In this document: piece after piece, positions 8,801-17,122 of the stretch
How the letters are laid out: each line of letters begins with the position of its first letter
How positions within the stretch are numbered: the stretch's first letter is position 1
DNA from: Streptomyces sp. NBRC 110611
Lineage (GTDB): Bacteria; Actinomycetota; Actinomycetes; Streptomycetales; Streptomycetaceae
Assembly (NCBI RefSeq): GCF_001590865.1
Contig: NZ_BBUY01000013.1
Location: 1 to 64,000, forward strand
Length of the DNA stretch: 64,000 nt
Direction: 5' to 3'
Program-made: the position numbers and the translations under genes
Notes under the pieces: generated by a model
The model's database searches: none
Seen by the model: only the letters and a program-made list of their open reading frames with translations
What the model was told of the DNA's origin: nothing

Positions 8801-11800
8801 ACGGGACCGAGGCGGCACTGGCCGCCGTCTGGTCGGAGGTGCTCGGTGTCCACCCGGTCGGCGTGCACGACAACTACTTCGCCCTGGGCGGGGATTCGAT
8901 CACCATGCTCAGGGTGCGCGCCCTGGCGGAGGAGCAGGGCCTCCACTTCTCCCTGAGCGACCTGATGCAGGCGCCCACCGTCGCCGGGCTCGCCGCCCGC
9001 ACCGGCACCGGGCCGCAGGACGCCGTCCCGGCCGGCCCCGCCGGGATCGAGCCCTTCGCGCTGCTCGCGGAGGAGGACCGGGCGCGGGCCGCGGCGCGTG
9101 GTACGGACGCCTTCCCGCTCAGCCGGCTCCAGCTCGGACTGATCTACCACAGCCTGGAATCGGAGAGTTCGGCCGTCTACCACGACGTGTTCCGGTACAG
9201 CTTCGAGATGGCCTGGGACGAGCAGGCGTTCCGGGCCGCGGCCGGGAGACTCGCCCGGCGCCATCCGGCGCTGCGCAGCTCCTTCGACCTGTCCGGATTC
9301 TCCGAACCGCTCCAGATCGTGCACTCCGGTGTCTCCGGCCTGTGCGAGGTCACGGACCTGCGCGACCGGGACGCCGACAGCGCCGCCAAGGAGATCGCCG
9401 CGCACATCGAGGAACGGCGCTTCCACCGCTACGACTTCACCGCCGCGCCCCTGTGCCGCTTCCAGCTCTATGTGTGCTCCTCCTCGGTCGAGCTGGTGCT
9501 GAGCTTCCACCACTCCCTGCTCGACGGCGGCAGCGTCGCCGCTCTCCTGGGCGAACTGCTCCAGGACTACGCGCACCACCTCGGCCCGCGCCCCGGCCCG
9601 GTGCCGGAGACCGCGCTGCCCTCGCTCGCCCACTACGCGCGGGCGGAGCGCGCCGCCCGGGAGTCCGAGGCGTCGCGGGCGTACTGGACGCGGCTGCTGG
9701 AGTCCGCCACCGTGCCCCGCTTCGAGGGGTTCCGCTCCCACCTGGCGCCGCGGGAGACCGGGCAGATCGTCCGGCACGTGGACGTACCCGCGGAGGTGGA
9801 GGCCGCGGCCCGCCGTCTCGCGGCGGAACACGGGATCCCGCTGAAGTCGCTGCTGTTCGCGGCCTATCGGCTCACGCTCGGCTGCCAGTTCGGCGCCGAT
9901 GACTTCGCCTGCGGTCTGGTGACCCACGGCCGTCCCGAGGTACCCGGCGGTGACCGCATCGCCGGTCTGTTCCTCAACACCATGCCGGTCCGGCTCGTCC
10001 ACTCCGGCCGGAGCTGGCTGGAGGTGGCGCGGCAGGCGTTCGCCCAGGAGCAGGAGAGCCACCCGCACCGCCGCTATCCGCTCAGCTCGGTGCAGGAGGC
10101 GCTGGGCAGGCCGGCCGTCGACGCCGCGTTCAACTACGTCCACTTCCACGTCCTGGCCCCCGCCCTCCAGCTCCCGGGCATCCGCCTGCGGTCCTTCCGG
10201 ACCTGGGAGGAGACCAACTTCGCCATCCTGGTGAACGCCATCGCCGACCCGGCGGACGGCCGCGTCCGGCTGCGCGTGGACTACGACGGGCGGACCTTCT
10301 CGCCCGAACAGGCCGACCTCTTCGGCGCCGCCTTCACCGGCATCCTCCGCCGGATGACCGAACAACCCGAGGAACAGGTCGACTTCGGGTTCCTCGCGGA
10401 CGCCACGGCCGGCACCGCCGCACCGTCCCCGGCCTCCCTCCCCGCCGCGCGGCGCACCGTGGTGGACCTCTTCGAGGAACAGGTGCGCCGCACCCCCGGC
10501 GCCCAGGCGCTCGCCTTCGACGGCGGCTCCTGGACGTACCGGGAGCTCGACGCGGCCGCGAACCGGGTGGCCGGACACCTCCGCGGCTGCGGCACCGGGC
10601 CGGGCGACCGGATCGCCGTCGCGATGGACCGGGCTCCGGAGACCGTGGCCGTGGTGCTCGGCGTCGCCAAGGCGGGCGCCGCGTGCGTACCGCTGGACAC
10701 CGGCTACCCCGAGGACCGGCTCCGGACGATGGTGGAGCAGTCCGCACCGGTGCGGATCGTCGCCCACCGCGCGCACGCCGGCCTGGCCCCGGAGGGAGCC
10801 CGCACGCTGCTCGCGGAGGACGTCCTCGCCGACGACCCGCCGGCGGCCGGGCAGGGTGCCGACGCCATCGACGGCGCCGACGGCGGCCCGCGGCCGGCGC
10901 CCGAGCACATCGCGTACATCCTGTTCACCTCCGGCTCCACCGGAGCGCCCAAGGGCGTGGCGATGCCGCACCGTTCCCTGGCGAACCTGGTCACCTGGCA
11001 GAACGGCCGCCCCAGCGGATCCGCGGGGGGCAGGACCCTCCAGTTCGCGCCGCTCAGCTTCGATGTGTCCTTCCAGGAGATCTACGCCACGCTGTGCTCC
11101 GGCGGCAGCCTGCGGATCGTCACCGAGGACCGGCGCCGGGACATGGCGGCCCTCCTGCGACTCCTCGACGAGGAGGGCGTCGAGCGGGTCTTCCTCCCGT
11201 ACGTCGCCCTCCAGCAGCTCGCCGAGACCTCCCAGGCCCTCGGCCTGGTGCCCGGGCGGCTGCGGGTGCTGATCTCCTCGGGGGAGCAGCTGCGGGTCAC
11301 GCCGGAGATCCGGCGGCTGTGCGACGCGCTGCCCGGTGTGCTGCTGGAGAACCAGTACGGGCCGACCGAGAGCCATGTCGTCACCAGCTTCACGATGACC
11401 GGTGACAGCGCAGCCTTCCCCGCGCTGCCGCCCATCGGCAAGGCGATCGACGGCGCCGAGGTGCTGGTCCTCGACGACCGGATGCGCCCGGTGCCGGACG
11501 GCGTCCAGGGCGAGATCCACCTGGGCGGCAGCTGCCTCGCGGACGGCTACCTCGGCCGCCCGGACCTGACCCGGGAACGCTTCGTCCCGCACCCGGACGG
11601 CACACCGGCCGGCTCACCGGACCGCGTGCTCTACCGGAGCGGGGACCTCGGCCTGCGGCTGCCCGGCGGCGACGTGGTGTGTCTGGGCCGCGCCGATTCC
11701 CAGATCAAGGTCCGCGGCTACCGCGTCGAACCGGCCGAGGTCGAACTGGCCGTGACCGCCCTGGCCGACCGCTTCCCCGGCATCCGCGAGGCCGCCGTCG

Positions 11801-13197
11801 TGGCGCGGCGGCGCGAAGGCATCGACTCCTTCCTCGCGGCGTTCCTCGTCGGCGACGGGCCGGCGGCGGGCACCGTGGACGGGGCCGTCACGGGCAGCGC
11901 GGCGGACCCGGCGGCCGCGCCGGCCACGGCGGACACCGCCGAACTGCGCAAGCTGCTCCGGCGATCGCTCCCCGACCACATGGTGCCGTCCCACTTCGCG
12001 TGGCTGCCGCGGCTGCCGAAGACCCCGAGCGGCAAGCGCGACGACGCCGCGCTCCGCGCCCTACCCCTGGCCGACGGCGAACGGGCCCACCGGACCCCGC
12101 CGCGCGACGCGCACGAGCGGCTGCTGGTCACGCTCCTCGCCGAGCTGCTGCGGACCCCCGAGGTCGGCGTGCACGACAACTTCTTCGACCTGGGGGGCAC
12201 TTCGCTCACCGCGATGCGGCTCATCGTGCTGATCGAGCAGCGCACCGGGGTGAACGTGCCGATGTCCCGCTTCATCATGTCCCCGACGGCCGCGGAACTG
12301 GCGTGCTTCCTCCGGGACGGCGGCGCACGCACCGCCGCCTTCGACCCGCTGGTGCCGTTCCGCACCGGCGGCACGCGTCCGCCGATGTTCTTCGTCCACC
12401 CCATGGGCGGCAATGTGCTGTGCTACGCGCCGCTCGTCGAGCGCCTCCCCGAGGACCAGCCCTTCTACGCCCTGCAGGCACCCGGGAGCGACGCCGGCAC
12501 CGAGCCCCTGTCCAGCGTCGGCGAGCTCGCCGCGCACTACCTCGCGGCGATCCGCCGGGTACGGCCCGAGGGCCCGTACGTGCTGGGCGGCTGGTCCTTC
12601 GGCGGATTCGTGGCCTTCGAGATGGCCCGTCAGCTCACGGCCCAGGGCGCGGAGGTGGCGAAGACGTTCCTGCTGGACACCGTCGCTCTGCCCGAGGGCC
12701 GGCGGACCCGGTCGACCGACGACGCACTGCTCGGCTGGTTCTTCTGGGAACTCCTGTGGGCCAAGCGGGACGACGACTCGCCCCTGACCGGACCACAGGA
12801 CGAAGCCGGCAGCCTGGACGAGCGCTTCGCGCGGATCGCGCGCCGGGCCGTCGAGCTCGGCGTGCTCCCGGCGGGCAGCTCCGGGGAGATCGTCCGCAGG
12901 CTGTTCCGCGTCTACGCCGGCAACTGGCAGGCGGCACTCGACTACCGCCCCGGGACACCCGACCTCGACATCACCCTGCTCCGTGCCCAGGAGCCGCTGC
13001 CCGCGGCGCTCACCGAGATGCACGAGTCGGCGAGGACGCTGTACCGGGATCCGGGCAACGGCTGGAGTGACCGGACGCGGGGACACCTGGAGGTCGTCGA
13101 CGTACCGGGCGATCATGTGTCCCTCATGAAGGAGCCGCACGTGGCCACCGTCGCCCGGACGCTCACGGAACTGTCGCAGGCCGCTCTGCGGGGCTGA
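5881..13197 (+). CDS. Bimodular NRPS, C-A(Ser)-PCP-C-A(Pro-like)-PCP-TE
   Basis: This 2438-residue synthetase starts at TTG 5881, after GGAAAGG. Domains in order are: C1 (HHIVLDG at 136-142); A1 (Y-T-S-G-S-T-G near 605); PCP1 (L-G-G-D-S, Ser1006); C2 (HHSLLDG from 1210); A2 (T-S-G-S-T-G near 1682); PCP2 (L-G-G-T-S, Ser2108); TE (G-W-S-F-G-G, Ser2239, with a late G-D-H). Read by alignment to GrsA, the ten-residue code of A1 is DVWHFSLVDK, the EntF-type serine code. A2 reads DVQFISQVVK, closest to proline codes (DVQxIAHVVK) but with Ser and Gln at two positions, so a modified proline is possible. C1 has no upstream module and probably N-acylates Ser. The set fits an acyl-Ser-Pro assembly line that releases a bicyclic product. 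Confidence 0.93.
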   Translation: MTTQPQLPLNAYQRDVWAADSLRPDSPQFNCGLHDRFAGRLDLDVLRACVERALERNDAFHLRFDERDGRPCQWWEHQAPQVEVVDLRDAADPEAACAAWMRSALDDAFTARRGRLCQAALLRETDTVTHLFLRTHHIVLDGYALNEFSLQVSRDYAALTAGAPLDETPAPDYRDSVPEDARYRSSDRFDQDRAFFRSALDGVRPALFPRAAARPEQRPRGRHTFVVEGALVDRILAAGHSPYAYLTAAFGACLARLHRTDEVVLGVPMLNRRSAAELRTVGQYANTLPLRLTTRDGLTLPEMAAEVRRRTRDLRAHERLALGDVLRELPAGLADSRRLFDVTVSYLRFPRPAALPGVRRETTLISTLHEGEALSVVVRAFEDTSDIHVDLGYARDVFDEHLPITGLADQVLSLLRAGLDTPDLPSGRLPVLTDAQQRELLAWGTGRTTAFDQDATVHGRFEEQAHRTPDRTAVAACGAVPALSYAQLDRRANQVARRLRSLGVVPGDRVAVLLRRGPHLLTALLGVLKSGAAYVPVDPGYPGARIAFLLRDCGAKAVLVGDGREEPDGIPAGVGEDLPVLPVGTLLTGPDTALEPAASSRDLAYAIYTSGSTGTPKGVMVEHRSVINRLAWMQRRYPLGERDVILQKTQVSFDVSVWELFWWGVTGAAVALLPVGGEKDPRHIVRAIEECGVTTLHFVPSMLGPFLDLLESSPARRAATAAVLRQVFCSGEALPASRVEQFHRVFGADGPLLVNLYGPTEATVDVSYHDLPAIPGAPVTRVPIGRPVDNTRLYVLGPQDRLQPAGAAGELCIGGVQVARGYLGRPELTAEKYTDDPFVPGERLYRTGDLARWLADGTLEYLGRIDGQVKVRGNRIELGEVQSRLATAPGVRDALVVDRHSPARGTHLVGYCVADGELDDAALRAHLTEALPEFMVPSYFVRIDGIPLTPNGKADRRALPEPAAARGGDGTPADGTEAALAAVWSEVLGVHPVGVHDNYFALGGDSITMLRVRALAEEQGLHFSLSDLMQAPTVAGLAARTGTGPQDAVPAGPAGIEPFALLAEEDRARAAARGTDAFPLSRLQLGLIYHSLESESSAVYHDVFRYSFEMAWDEQAFRAAAGRLARRHPALRSSFDLSGFSEPLQIVHSGVSGLCEVTDLRDRDADSAAKEIAAHIEERRFHRYDFTAAPLCRFQLYVCSSSVELVLSFHHSLLDGGSVAALLGELLQDYAHHLGPRPGPVPETALPSLAHYARAERAARESEASRAYWTRLLESATVPRFEGFRSHLAPRETGQIVRHVDVPAEVEAAARRLAAEHGIPLKSLLFAAYRLTLGCQFGADDFACGLVTHGRPEVPGGDRIAGLFLNTMPVRLVHSGRSWLEVARQAFAQEQESHPHRRYPLSSVQEALGRPAVDAAFNYVHFHVLAPALQLPGIRLRSFRTWEETNFAILVNAIADPADGRVRLRVDYDGRTFSPEQADLFGAAFTGILRRMTEQPEEQVDFGFLADATAGTAAPSPASLPAARRTVVDLFEEQVRRTPGAQALAFDGGSWTYRELDAAANRVAGHLRGCGTGPGDRIAVAMDRAPETVAVVLGVAKAGAACVPLDTGYPEDRLRTMVEQSAPVRIVAHRAHAGLAPEGARTLLAEDVLADDPPAAGQGADAIDGADGGPRPAPEHIAYILFTSGSTGAPKGVAMPHRSLANLVTWQNGRPSGSAGGRTLQFAPLSFDVSFQEIYATLCSGGSLRIVTEDRRRDMAALLRLLDEEGVERVFLPYVALQQLAETSQALGLVPGRLRVLISSGEQLRVTPEIRRLCDALPGVLLENQYGPTESHVVTSFTMTGDSAAFPALPPIGKAIDGAEVLVLDDRMRPVPDGVQGEIHLGGSCLADGYLGRPDLTRERFVPHPDGTPAGSPDRVLYRSGDLGLRLPGGDVVCLGRADSQIKVRGYRVEPAEVELAVTALADRFPGIREAAVVARRREGIDSFLAAFLVGDGPAAGTVDGAVTGSAADPAAAPATADTAELRKLLRRSLPDHMVPSHFAWLPRLPKTPSGKRDDAALRALPLADGERAHRTPPRDAHERLLVTLLAELLRTPEVGVHDNFFDLGGTSLTAMRLIVLIEQRTGVNVPMSRFIMSPTAAELACFLRDGGARTAAFDPLVPFRTGGTRPPMFFVHPMGGNVLCYAPLVERLPEDQPFYALQAPGSDAGTEPLSSVGELAAHYLAAIRRVRPEGPYVLGGWSFGGFVAFEMARQLTAQGAEVAKTFLLDTVALPEGRRTRSTDDALLGWFFWELLWAKRDDDSPLTGPQDEAGSLDERFARIARRAVELGVLPAGSSGEIVRRLFRVYAGNWQAALDYRPGTPDLDITLLRAQEPLPAALTEMHESARTLYRDPGNGWSDRTRGHLEVVDVPGDHVSLMKEPHVATVARTLTELSQAALRG

Positions 13198-13278
13198 CCT
13201 CCGCTCGGATACCGGCCGGGCGGCTGTGAGACGATCAAGGCGGAAGATCACGGGGTGGGCGCACGGAGAAAACCCGAC

Positions 13279-14091
13279 ATGACAGCGAACAGTGCTCCTG
13301 GCCGCCGGCCCGGTACGCGCGGTGCGGCGCACCATCCACCACGCGGAACACGCCGGCCGGCGGCGCCGGGCACGGCGGGCGACCGTCCGGCTCCCCCGAC
13401 CACGAGCGAACGGGGGCAGGCCGCGGCGCGGCTCCTCGCGGCCCAGCCCCACCGCTCGGACCGGGCCATAGCCTCCGCCGTCGGGCTGTCCGCGCGTACC
13501 GTGGCCGAGTTACGCCGCCGCGCCGCCAAGGACGCACCGCAGCCCGCCGCCCGGGTCGGGCGCGACGGCCGGGTCCGGCCGGTGAACAGCGAGCAGGGCC
13601 GGCTGCTCGCCGCGGAGTACCTCACCGCCAACCCGGAAGCGTCGCTGCGGGCGGCCGCCCGGGCGTCCGGGATCTCGCCGGGGACGGTGCGGGACGTACG
13701 GGACCGGTTACGCCGCGGGGAACCCCCGGTCCCGGCACCCCGGCCGCACTCCTCGCACGACGGCCGGTCCGCCGCGGAACGCGGCGCCAGGAGGCCGGCA
13801 CCCGGCAACGTCCAGCGGGCATGGCACGCGCTGAGCCAGGATCCGTCGCTGCGCTCCACGGAGGCGGGGCGGAAGCTGCTGCGACTGCTCGCCGCCCAGC
13901 CCGTCTCCCCCGCGCAACGGCGGAAGCTGGTGGAGAGCCTGCCTCCCTACCACCTCGATCTGCTCTGGCTGGTCTCCCGGGAGTGCGCCACCGCCTGGCA
14001 GGACTTCGCCGACGGCGTCGAGGCACACCGGCGCCGGATCGCGGACGGCAGCGGCCGGACGCCGCCCCCGCGAGCCCCAGGAGCCCCATGA
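13279..14091 (+). CDS. StrR-family pathway regulator lacking the ParB-like N-terminal domain; two TTA codons
   Basis: This 270-residue protein resembles the C-terminal two thirds of StrR/NovG-type activators. It has a first helix-turn-helix block around S-D-R-A-I-A-S-A-V-G-L-S-A-R-T-V, the linker G-R-D-G-R-V-R-P, a second block around A-R-A-S-G-I-S-P-G-T-V-R-D-V, and the family C-terminus (S-L-R-S-T-E-A-G-R-K-L-L). The usual N-terminal ParB-like domain is missing and replaced by about 45 Pro/Arg-rich residues. Only 81 bases separate it from NRPS 1, so it is not hidden upstream. In-frame TTA codons at 13510 and 13708 make translation depend on the bldA tRNA. ATG 13279 is preferred (GGAG upstream); GTG 13255 is possible. 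It probably binds 5606-5642. Confidence 0.8.
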   Translation: MTANSAPGRRPGTRGAAHHPPRGTRRPAAPGTAGDRPAPPTTSERGQAAARLLAAQPHRSDRAIASAVGLSARTVAELRRRAAKDAPQPAARVGRDGRVRPVNSEQGRLLAAEYLTANPEASLRAAARASGISPGTVRDVRDRLRRGEPPVPAPRPHSSHDGRSAAERGARRPAPGNVQRAWHALSQDPSLRSTEAGRKLLRLLAAQPVSPAQRRKLVESLPPYHLDLLWLVSRECATAWQDFADGVEAHRRRIADGSGRTPPPRAPGAP

Positions 14092-14169
14092 GGCCCAAGG
14101 CCGGCGGCCCATGAGCCCCAAGGCCGGGCTTGCACTCCACGGTCGTGCCCGGGCCTATACCTTGAGGCG

Positions 14170-15054
14170 GTGACCCTTGACGACCTGAAGATTTTTGCCG
14201 AGGTGTGCCGGGCGCGGAACCTCAGCGTGGTGGCGCGGGAGACGAACCGCACCCAGTCCGCGGTGAGCCAGCATGTGCGGCGCCTGGAGAAGGAGATCGG
14301 CCTCCCCTTGGTGGAGCGCCGGCCACGCGGCGTCGAACCCACCGCGGCCGGCGAGATTCTCCACCGGGCCATATCCGACGGCCTCACGGCACTGGGCGAT
14401 GGACTGCGGCTGCTCGACGAGCTGCGCACCGGCCGGAGCGGAACCCTCGCCATCGCCACCGGAGCCACCACGATCCGGCACTTCATGGGTGCCGCCGTCA
14501 AGGAGTTCCGTCGCCGATTCCCCGATGTGCGGCTGGAGTTCCACACCGAGCGCTCCAGCGAGCGCTGTCTGAACGCCCTGCGCGGCGGCCAGGTGGACCT
14601 GGCCTGGGTCACCATCACCCCGTCCGTCCAGGGGGTGGAGCAGCGGGCGGTCATCGACTTGGAGTGGGTGCTCGCCATGCGCCATGACGACCCGCTCGCC
14701 GCGGAGACCGAGCTGTCGGCGGACGCCCTGTCCCGCCTCTCCGGCATCCAGCTCATCCGGCCGCCGTCCAGTACCAGTTCGGGGCGGCAGGTCGACCTGC
14801 ACCTCGGCCCCGACCGGATGGCTCGGCAGGCCCCGACCAGTGCCACCGACTGGGATACCGCCCTGCTCCTGGCCGAGCTGGGGCTCGGCCACGCCCTGGT
14901 CCCGGCGATGCCCGGGCTGAGCGGGCGACCGGGGAACGAGCTGCGGCTGGTGCCCGTCACGGGAATGTCGCCGCTGCGCGTGGAATGGGCCGCACGGCAG
15001 TGGTCGGCGCTGTCGCCCCTGGCCGAACAGTTCGCCGCCACGGTGCCCGGCTGA
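14170..15054 (+). CDS. LysR family transcriptional regulator
   Basis: The 294-residue protein has the LysR winged helix-turn-helix at residues 1-60 (F-A-E-V-C-R-A-R-N-L-S-V-V-A, then T-Q-S-A-V-S-Q-H-V-R-R-L-E). The LysR substrate-binding domain follows, beginning G-T-L-A-I-A-T-G-A. The start is the GTG at 14170, which gives the expected M-T-L-D-D-L-K N-terminus. It is downstream of the StrR-like gene on the same strand and convergent with htpG. LysR regulators usually control an adjacent divergent gene, but there is none here, so its target is unknown and it may or may not belong to cluster A. Confidence 0.9.
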   Translation: MTLDDLKIFAEVCRARNLSVVARETNRTQSAVSQHVRRLEKEIGLPLVERRPRGVEPTAAGEILHRAISDGLTALGDGLRLLDELRTGRSGTLAIATGATTIRHFMGAAVKEFRRRFPDVRLEFHTERSSERCLNALRGGQVDLAWVTITPSVQGVEQRAVIDLEWVLAMRHDDPLAAETELSADALSRLSGIQLIRPPSSTSSGRQVDLHLGPDRMARQAPTSATDWDTALLLAELGLGHALVPAMPGLSGRPGNELRLVPVTGMSPLRVEWAARQWSALSPLAEQFAATVPG

Positions 15055-15055
15055 C

Positions 15056-15092
15056 GGGCCCCGCACCGCCGGTCGCGGCGGGTGCGGGGCCC
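15056..15092. terminator. Bidirectional terminator hairpin between LysR gene and htpG
   Basis: Arms of 12 perfectly paired bases (GGGCCCCGCACC and GGTGCGGGGCCC) flank a 13-base loop that can extend the pairing by a few more bases. The hairpin begins right after the LysR stop codon and lies 31 bases from the htpG stop, between two convergent genes. There is no T-run, which is usual in Streptomyces. Confidence 0.75.
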
Positions 15093-15123
15093 TCGGCCTG
15101 GCTTCCTCCTGCCGGGCCGTCGA

Positions 15124-16965
15124 TCACACCGTCCTGGCGAGGCGGTCGGCGAGCAGCTTGGCGAAGCGCGCCGGGTCGGACAGGTCGCCCCCTTCCGCGA
15201 GGAGGGCGGTGCCGTACAGCAGCTCGGCCGTCTCGGCCAGATCCGCGTCGGCGGCGCGCTGTTCATGTGCCACCCGCAGCCCGCTGACCAGCGGGTGCTG
15301 GGGGTTCAGCTCCAGGATGCGCTTGACCGGCGGGGTGCCGTGGCCCATCGCCTTGTACATCTTCTCCAGGGCCGGCGTGATGCCGTCGGCGTCATTGACG
15401 AGACACGCCGGCGAGCTGGTCAGACGGGACGTCAGCCGTACGTCCTGCACCTCGTCGAGCGTCTCGCCCAGCCACGTCAGCAGCGGTGCGTACGCTCCGG
15501 ACTTCTCCTCGGACAGCTCCTCGTCGGAGGGCAGGTCGACCGTGCCCCGCGCGGCGGACTGGAACTCCTTGCCGTCGTACTCCTGCACCGCCTCGACCCA
15601 GATCTCGTCCACCGGGTCGGTGAGCAGCAGGACCTCGTACTCCTTGGCCTTGAACGCCTCCATGTGCGGCGAGTTCTCGACCTGTGCCCGGCTTTCGCCG
15701 GTCATGAAGTAGATCTTGTCCTGGCCGTCCTTCATCCGGGCGACGTAGTCGGCCAGGCCGGTGGGCTCGTCGGCGGGGGTGGCGGTGGAAGCGAACGACG
15801 CGATGTCGAGGATCGCCTTGTGGTCCTCGGCCCCGCCCAGCAGGCCCTCCTTGACCACGGGCCCGAACTCGCGCCAGAACGCACGGTACTTCTCCGTGTC
15901 GTTCTTCATGAGGTCCTTGATGGTCGACAGGACCTTCTTCGCGAGCCGGCGACGGATCAGCTGGATGTGCCGGTCCTGCTGGAGGATCTCCCGGGAGATG
16001 TTCAGCGACAGATCGGCGGCGTCCACGACTCCCTTGACGAAGCGGAGATGGTCGGGCAGCAGCTCGCGGCTGTCCTCCATGATGAACACGCGCTTGACGT
16101 ACAGCTGGACACCGTGGCGGCCGTCCCGCTGGAAGAGGTCGTGCGGGGCGCGCGCCGGGATGAAGAGCAGAGCCTCGTACTCGAAGGTGCCCTCCGCCCG
16201 CATCTGGATGGTCTCCAGCGGGTCCGTCCAGTCGTGGCTGAGGTGCCGGTAGAACTCCCCGTACTCCTCGTCCTTCACCTCGGAGCGCGGCCGCGCCCAC
16301 AGCGCCTTCATCGAGTTGAGGGTGTCCTCCCCCAGCTTGACGGGGTACGAGATGAAGTCGGAGTACCGCTTGACGATCTCCCGGATCTTCCGCTCGTCCG
16401 TGTAGTCGTAGAGCGCGTCCTCCTCGTCCTTGGGACGCAGGTGGACGGTCACCGAGGTGCCCTCGGGCGCGTCCTCGGCGGTCTCCAGCGTGTACGTGCC
16501 GTCGCCGTCCGACTGCCAGCGGGTGCCCGTCTCCTCGCCGGCCTTGCGCGTGAGCAGGGTCACGCTGTCGGCCACCATGAAGGTCGAGTAGAAACCGACG
16601 CCGAACTGGCCGATCAGCTCGGCCGACTCCTTGCCCTTGCTCTCCCGGAGCTCACGCAGCATCTCGGCCGTACCGGACCTGGCGATGGTGCCGATGAGGC
16701 CCACGACCTCGTCGCGCGACATACCGATGCCGTTGTCCCGCACGGTCAGCGTGCGGGACTCCTGGTCGGCCTCGATGCCGATATGAAGGTCGTCGGCCCG
16801 GAGACGGTCGTCGGTGAGACCGGCGAGGCGGCGCTTGTCCAGGGCGTCGGAGGCGTTGGAGATCAGCTCGCGCAGGAAGATGTCCTTGTTCGAGTAGATC
16901 GAATGAACCATCAACTGCAGAAGCTGCCGCGCTTCCGCCTGGAACTCCAGCGTCTCGGTACTCAT
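15124..16965 (-). CDS. htpG: Molecular chaperone HtpG (Hsp90)
   Basis: This 613-residue protein is a full-length bacterial Hsp90. The N-terminal GHKL ATPase shows E-L-I-S-N-A-S-D-A-L-D near residue 35, D-N-G-I-G-M near 97, and G-Q-F-G-V-G-F-Y-S in the ATP lid. The middle domain (Y-V-K-R-V-F-I-M-E-D, L-N-I-S-R-E-I-L-Q) and dimerisation domain follow. It refolds and stabilises client proteins in the cytoplasm, using ATP. The ATG has a strong ribosome binding site (GGGGAGGATGTC). It lies between an accessory NRPS cluster and the ATPase island, so this stretch is arm-like rather than core. Whether it serves the cluster, for example in NRPS folding or self-protection, cannot be told from sequence. 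Confidence 0.97.
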   Translation of the reverse strand: MSTETLEFQAEARQLLQLMVHSIYSNKDIFLRELISNASDALDKRRLAGLTDDRLRADDLHIGIEADQESRTLTVRDNGIGMSRDEVVGLIGTIARSGTAEMLRELRESKGKESAELIGQFGVGFYSTFMVADSVTLLTRKAGEETGTRWQSDGDGTYTLETAEDAPEGTSVTVHLRPKDEEDALYDYTDERKIREIVKRYSDFISYPVKLGEDTLNSMKALWARPRSEVKDEEYGEFYRHLSHDWTDPLETIQMRAEGTFEYEALLFIPARAPHDLFQRDGRHGVQLYVKRVFIMEDSRELLPDHLRFVKGVVDAADLSLNISREILQQDRHIQLIRRRLAKKVLSTIKDLMKNDTEKYRAFWREFGPVVKEGLLGGAEDHKAILDIASFASTATPADEPTGLADYVARMKDGQDKIYFMTGESRAQVENSPHMEAFKAKEYEVLLLTDPVDEIWVEAVQEYDGKEFQSAARGTVDLPSDEELSEEKSGAYAPLLTWLGETLDEVQDVRLTSRLTSSPACLVNDADGITPALEKMYKAMGHGTPPVKRILELNPQHPLVSGLRVAHEQRAADADLAETAELLYGTALLAEGGDLSDPARFAKLLADRLARTV

Positions 16966-17060
16966 GACATCCTCCCCACCCTCCCTGCCGGTGCGACGTC
17001 ACCGCGCGGAGGGCCTAGTCCAATGATTCGTGCAAGTGATACGTGCGGGCACGGAAGGTC

Positions 17061-17106
17061 CACGTACGCGGTACGCGGGCCCCCACGTACGCGGTACGCG
17101 GGCCCC
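17061..17106. repeat. Perfect 23-bp tandem duplication upstream of htpG
   Basis: Two identical 23-base copies (17061-17083 and 17084-17106) begin CACGTACGCGGTACGCGGG. Each contains near-palindromic GTACGCGGTACGC. The pair lies between the cold-shock gene stop and the htpG start, about 95-140 bases upstream of htpG. It could be a regulatory site, part of the cold-shock gene terminator, or a neutral duplication. Confidence 0.8.
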
Positions 17107-17122
17107 ATGCCGTCCGCGCCGG

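Noticed and set aside
5773..11592. A very long open frame on the minus strand inside NRPS 1
   Set aside because: It is antisense to a clearly homologous NRPS, has no ribosome binding site or recognisable domains, and is a usual GC-skew shadow in Streptomyces.
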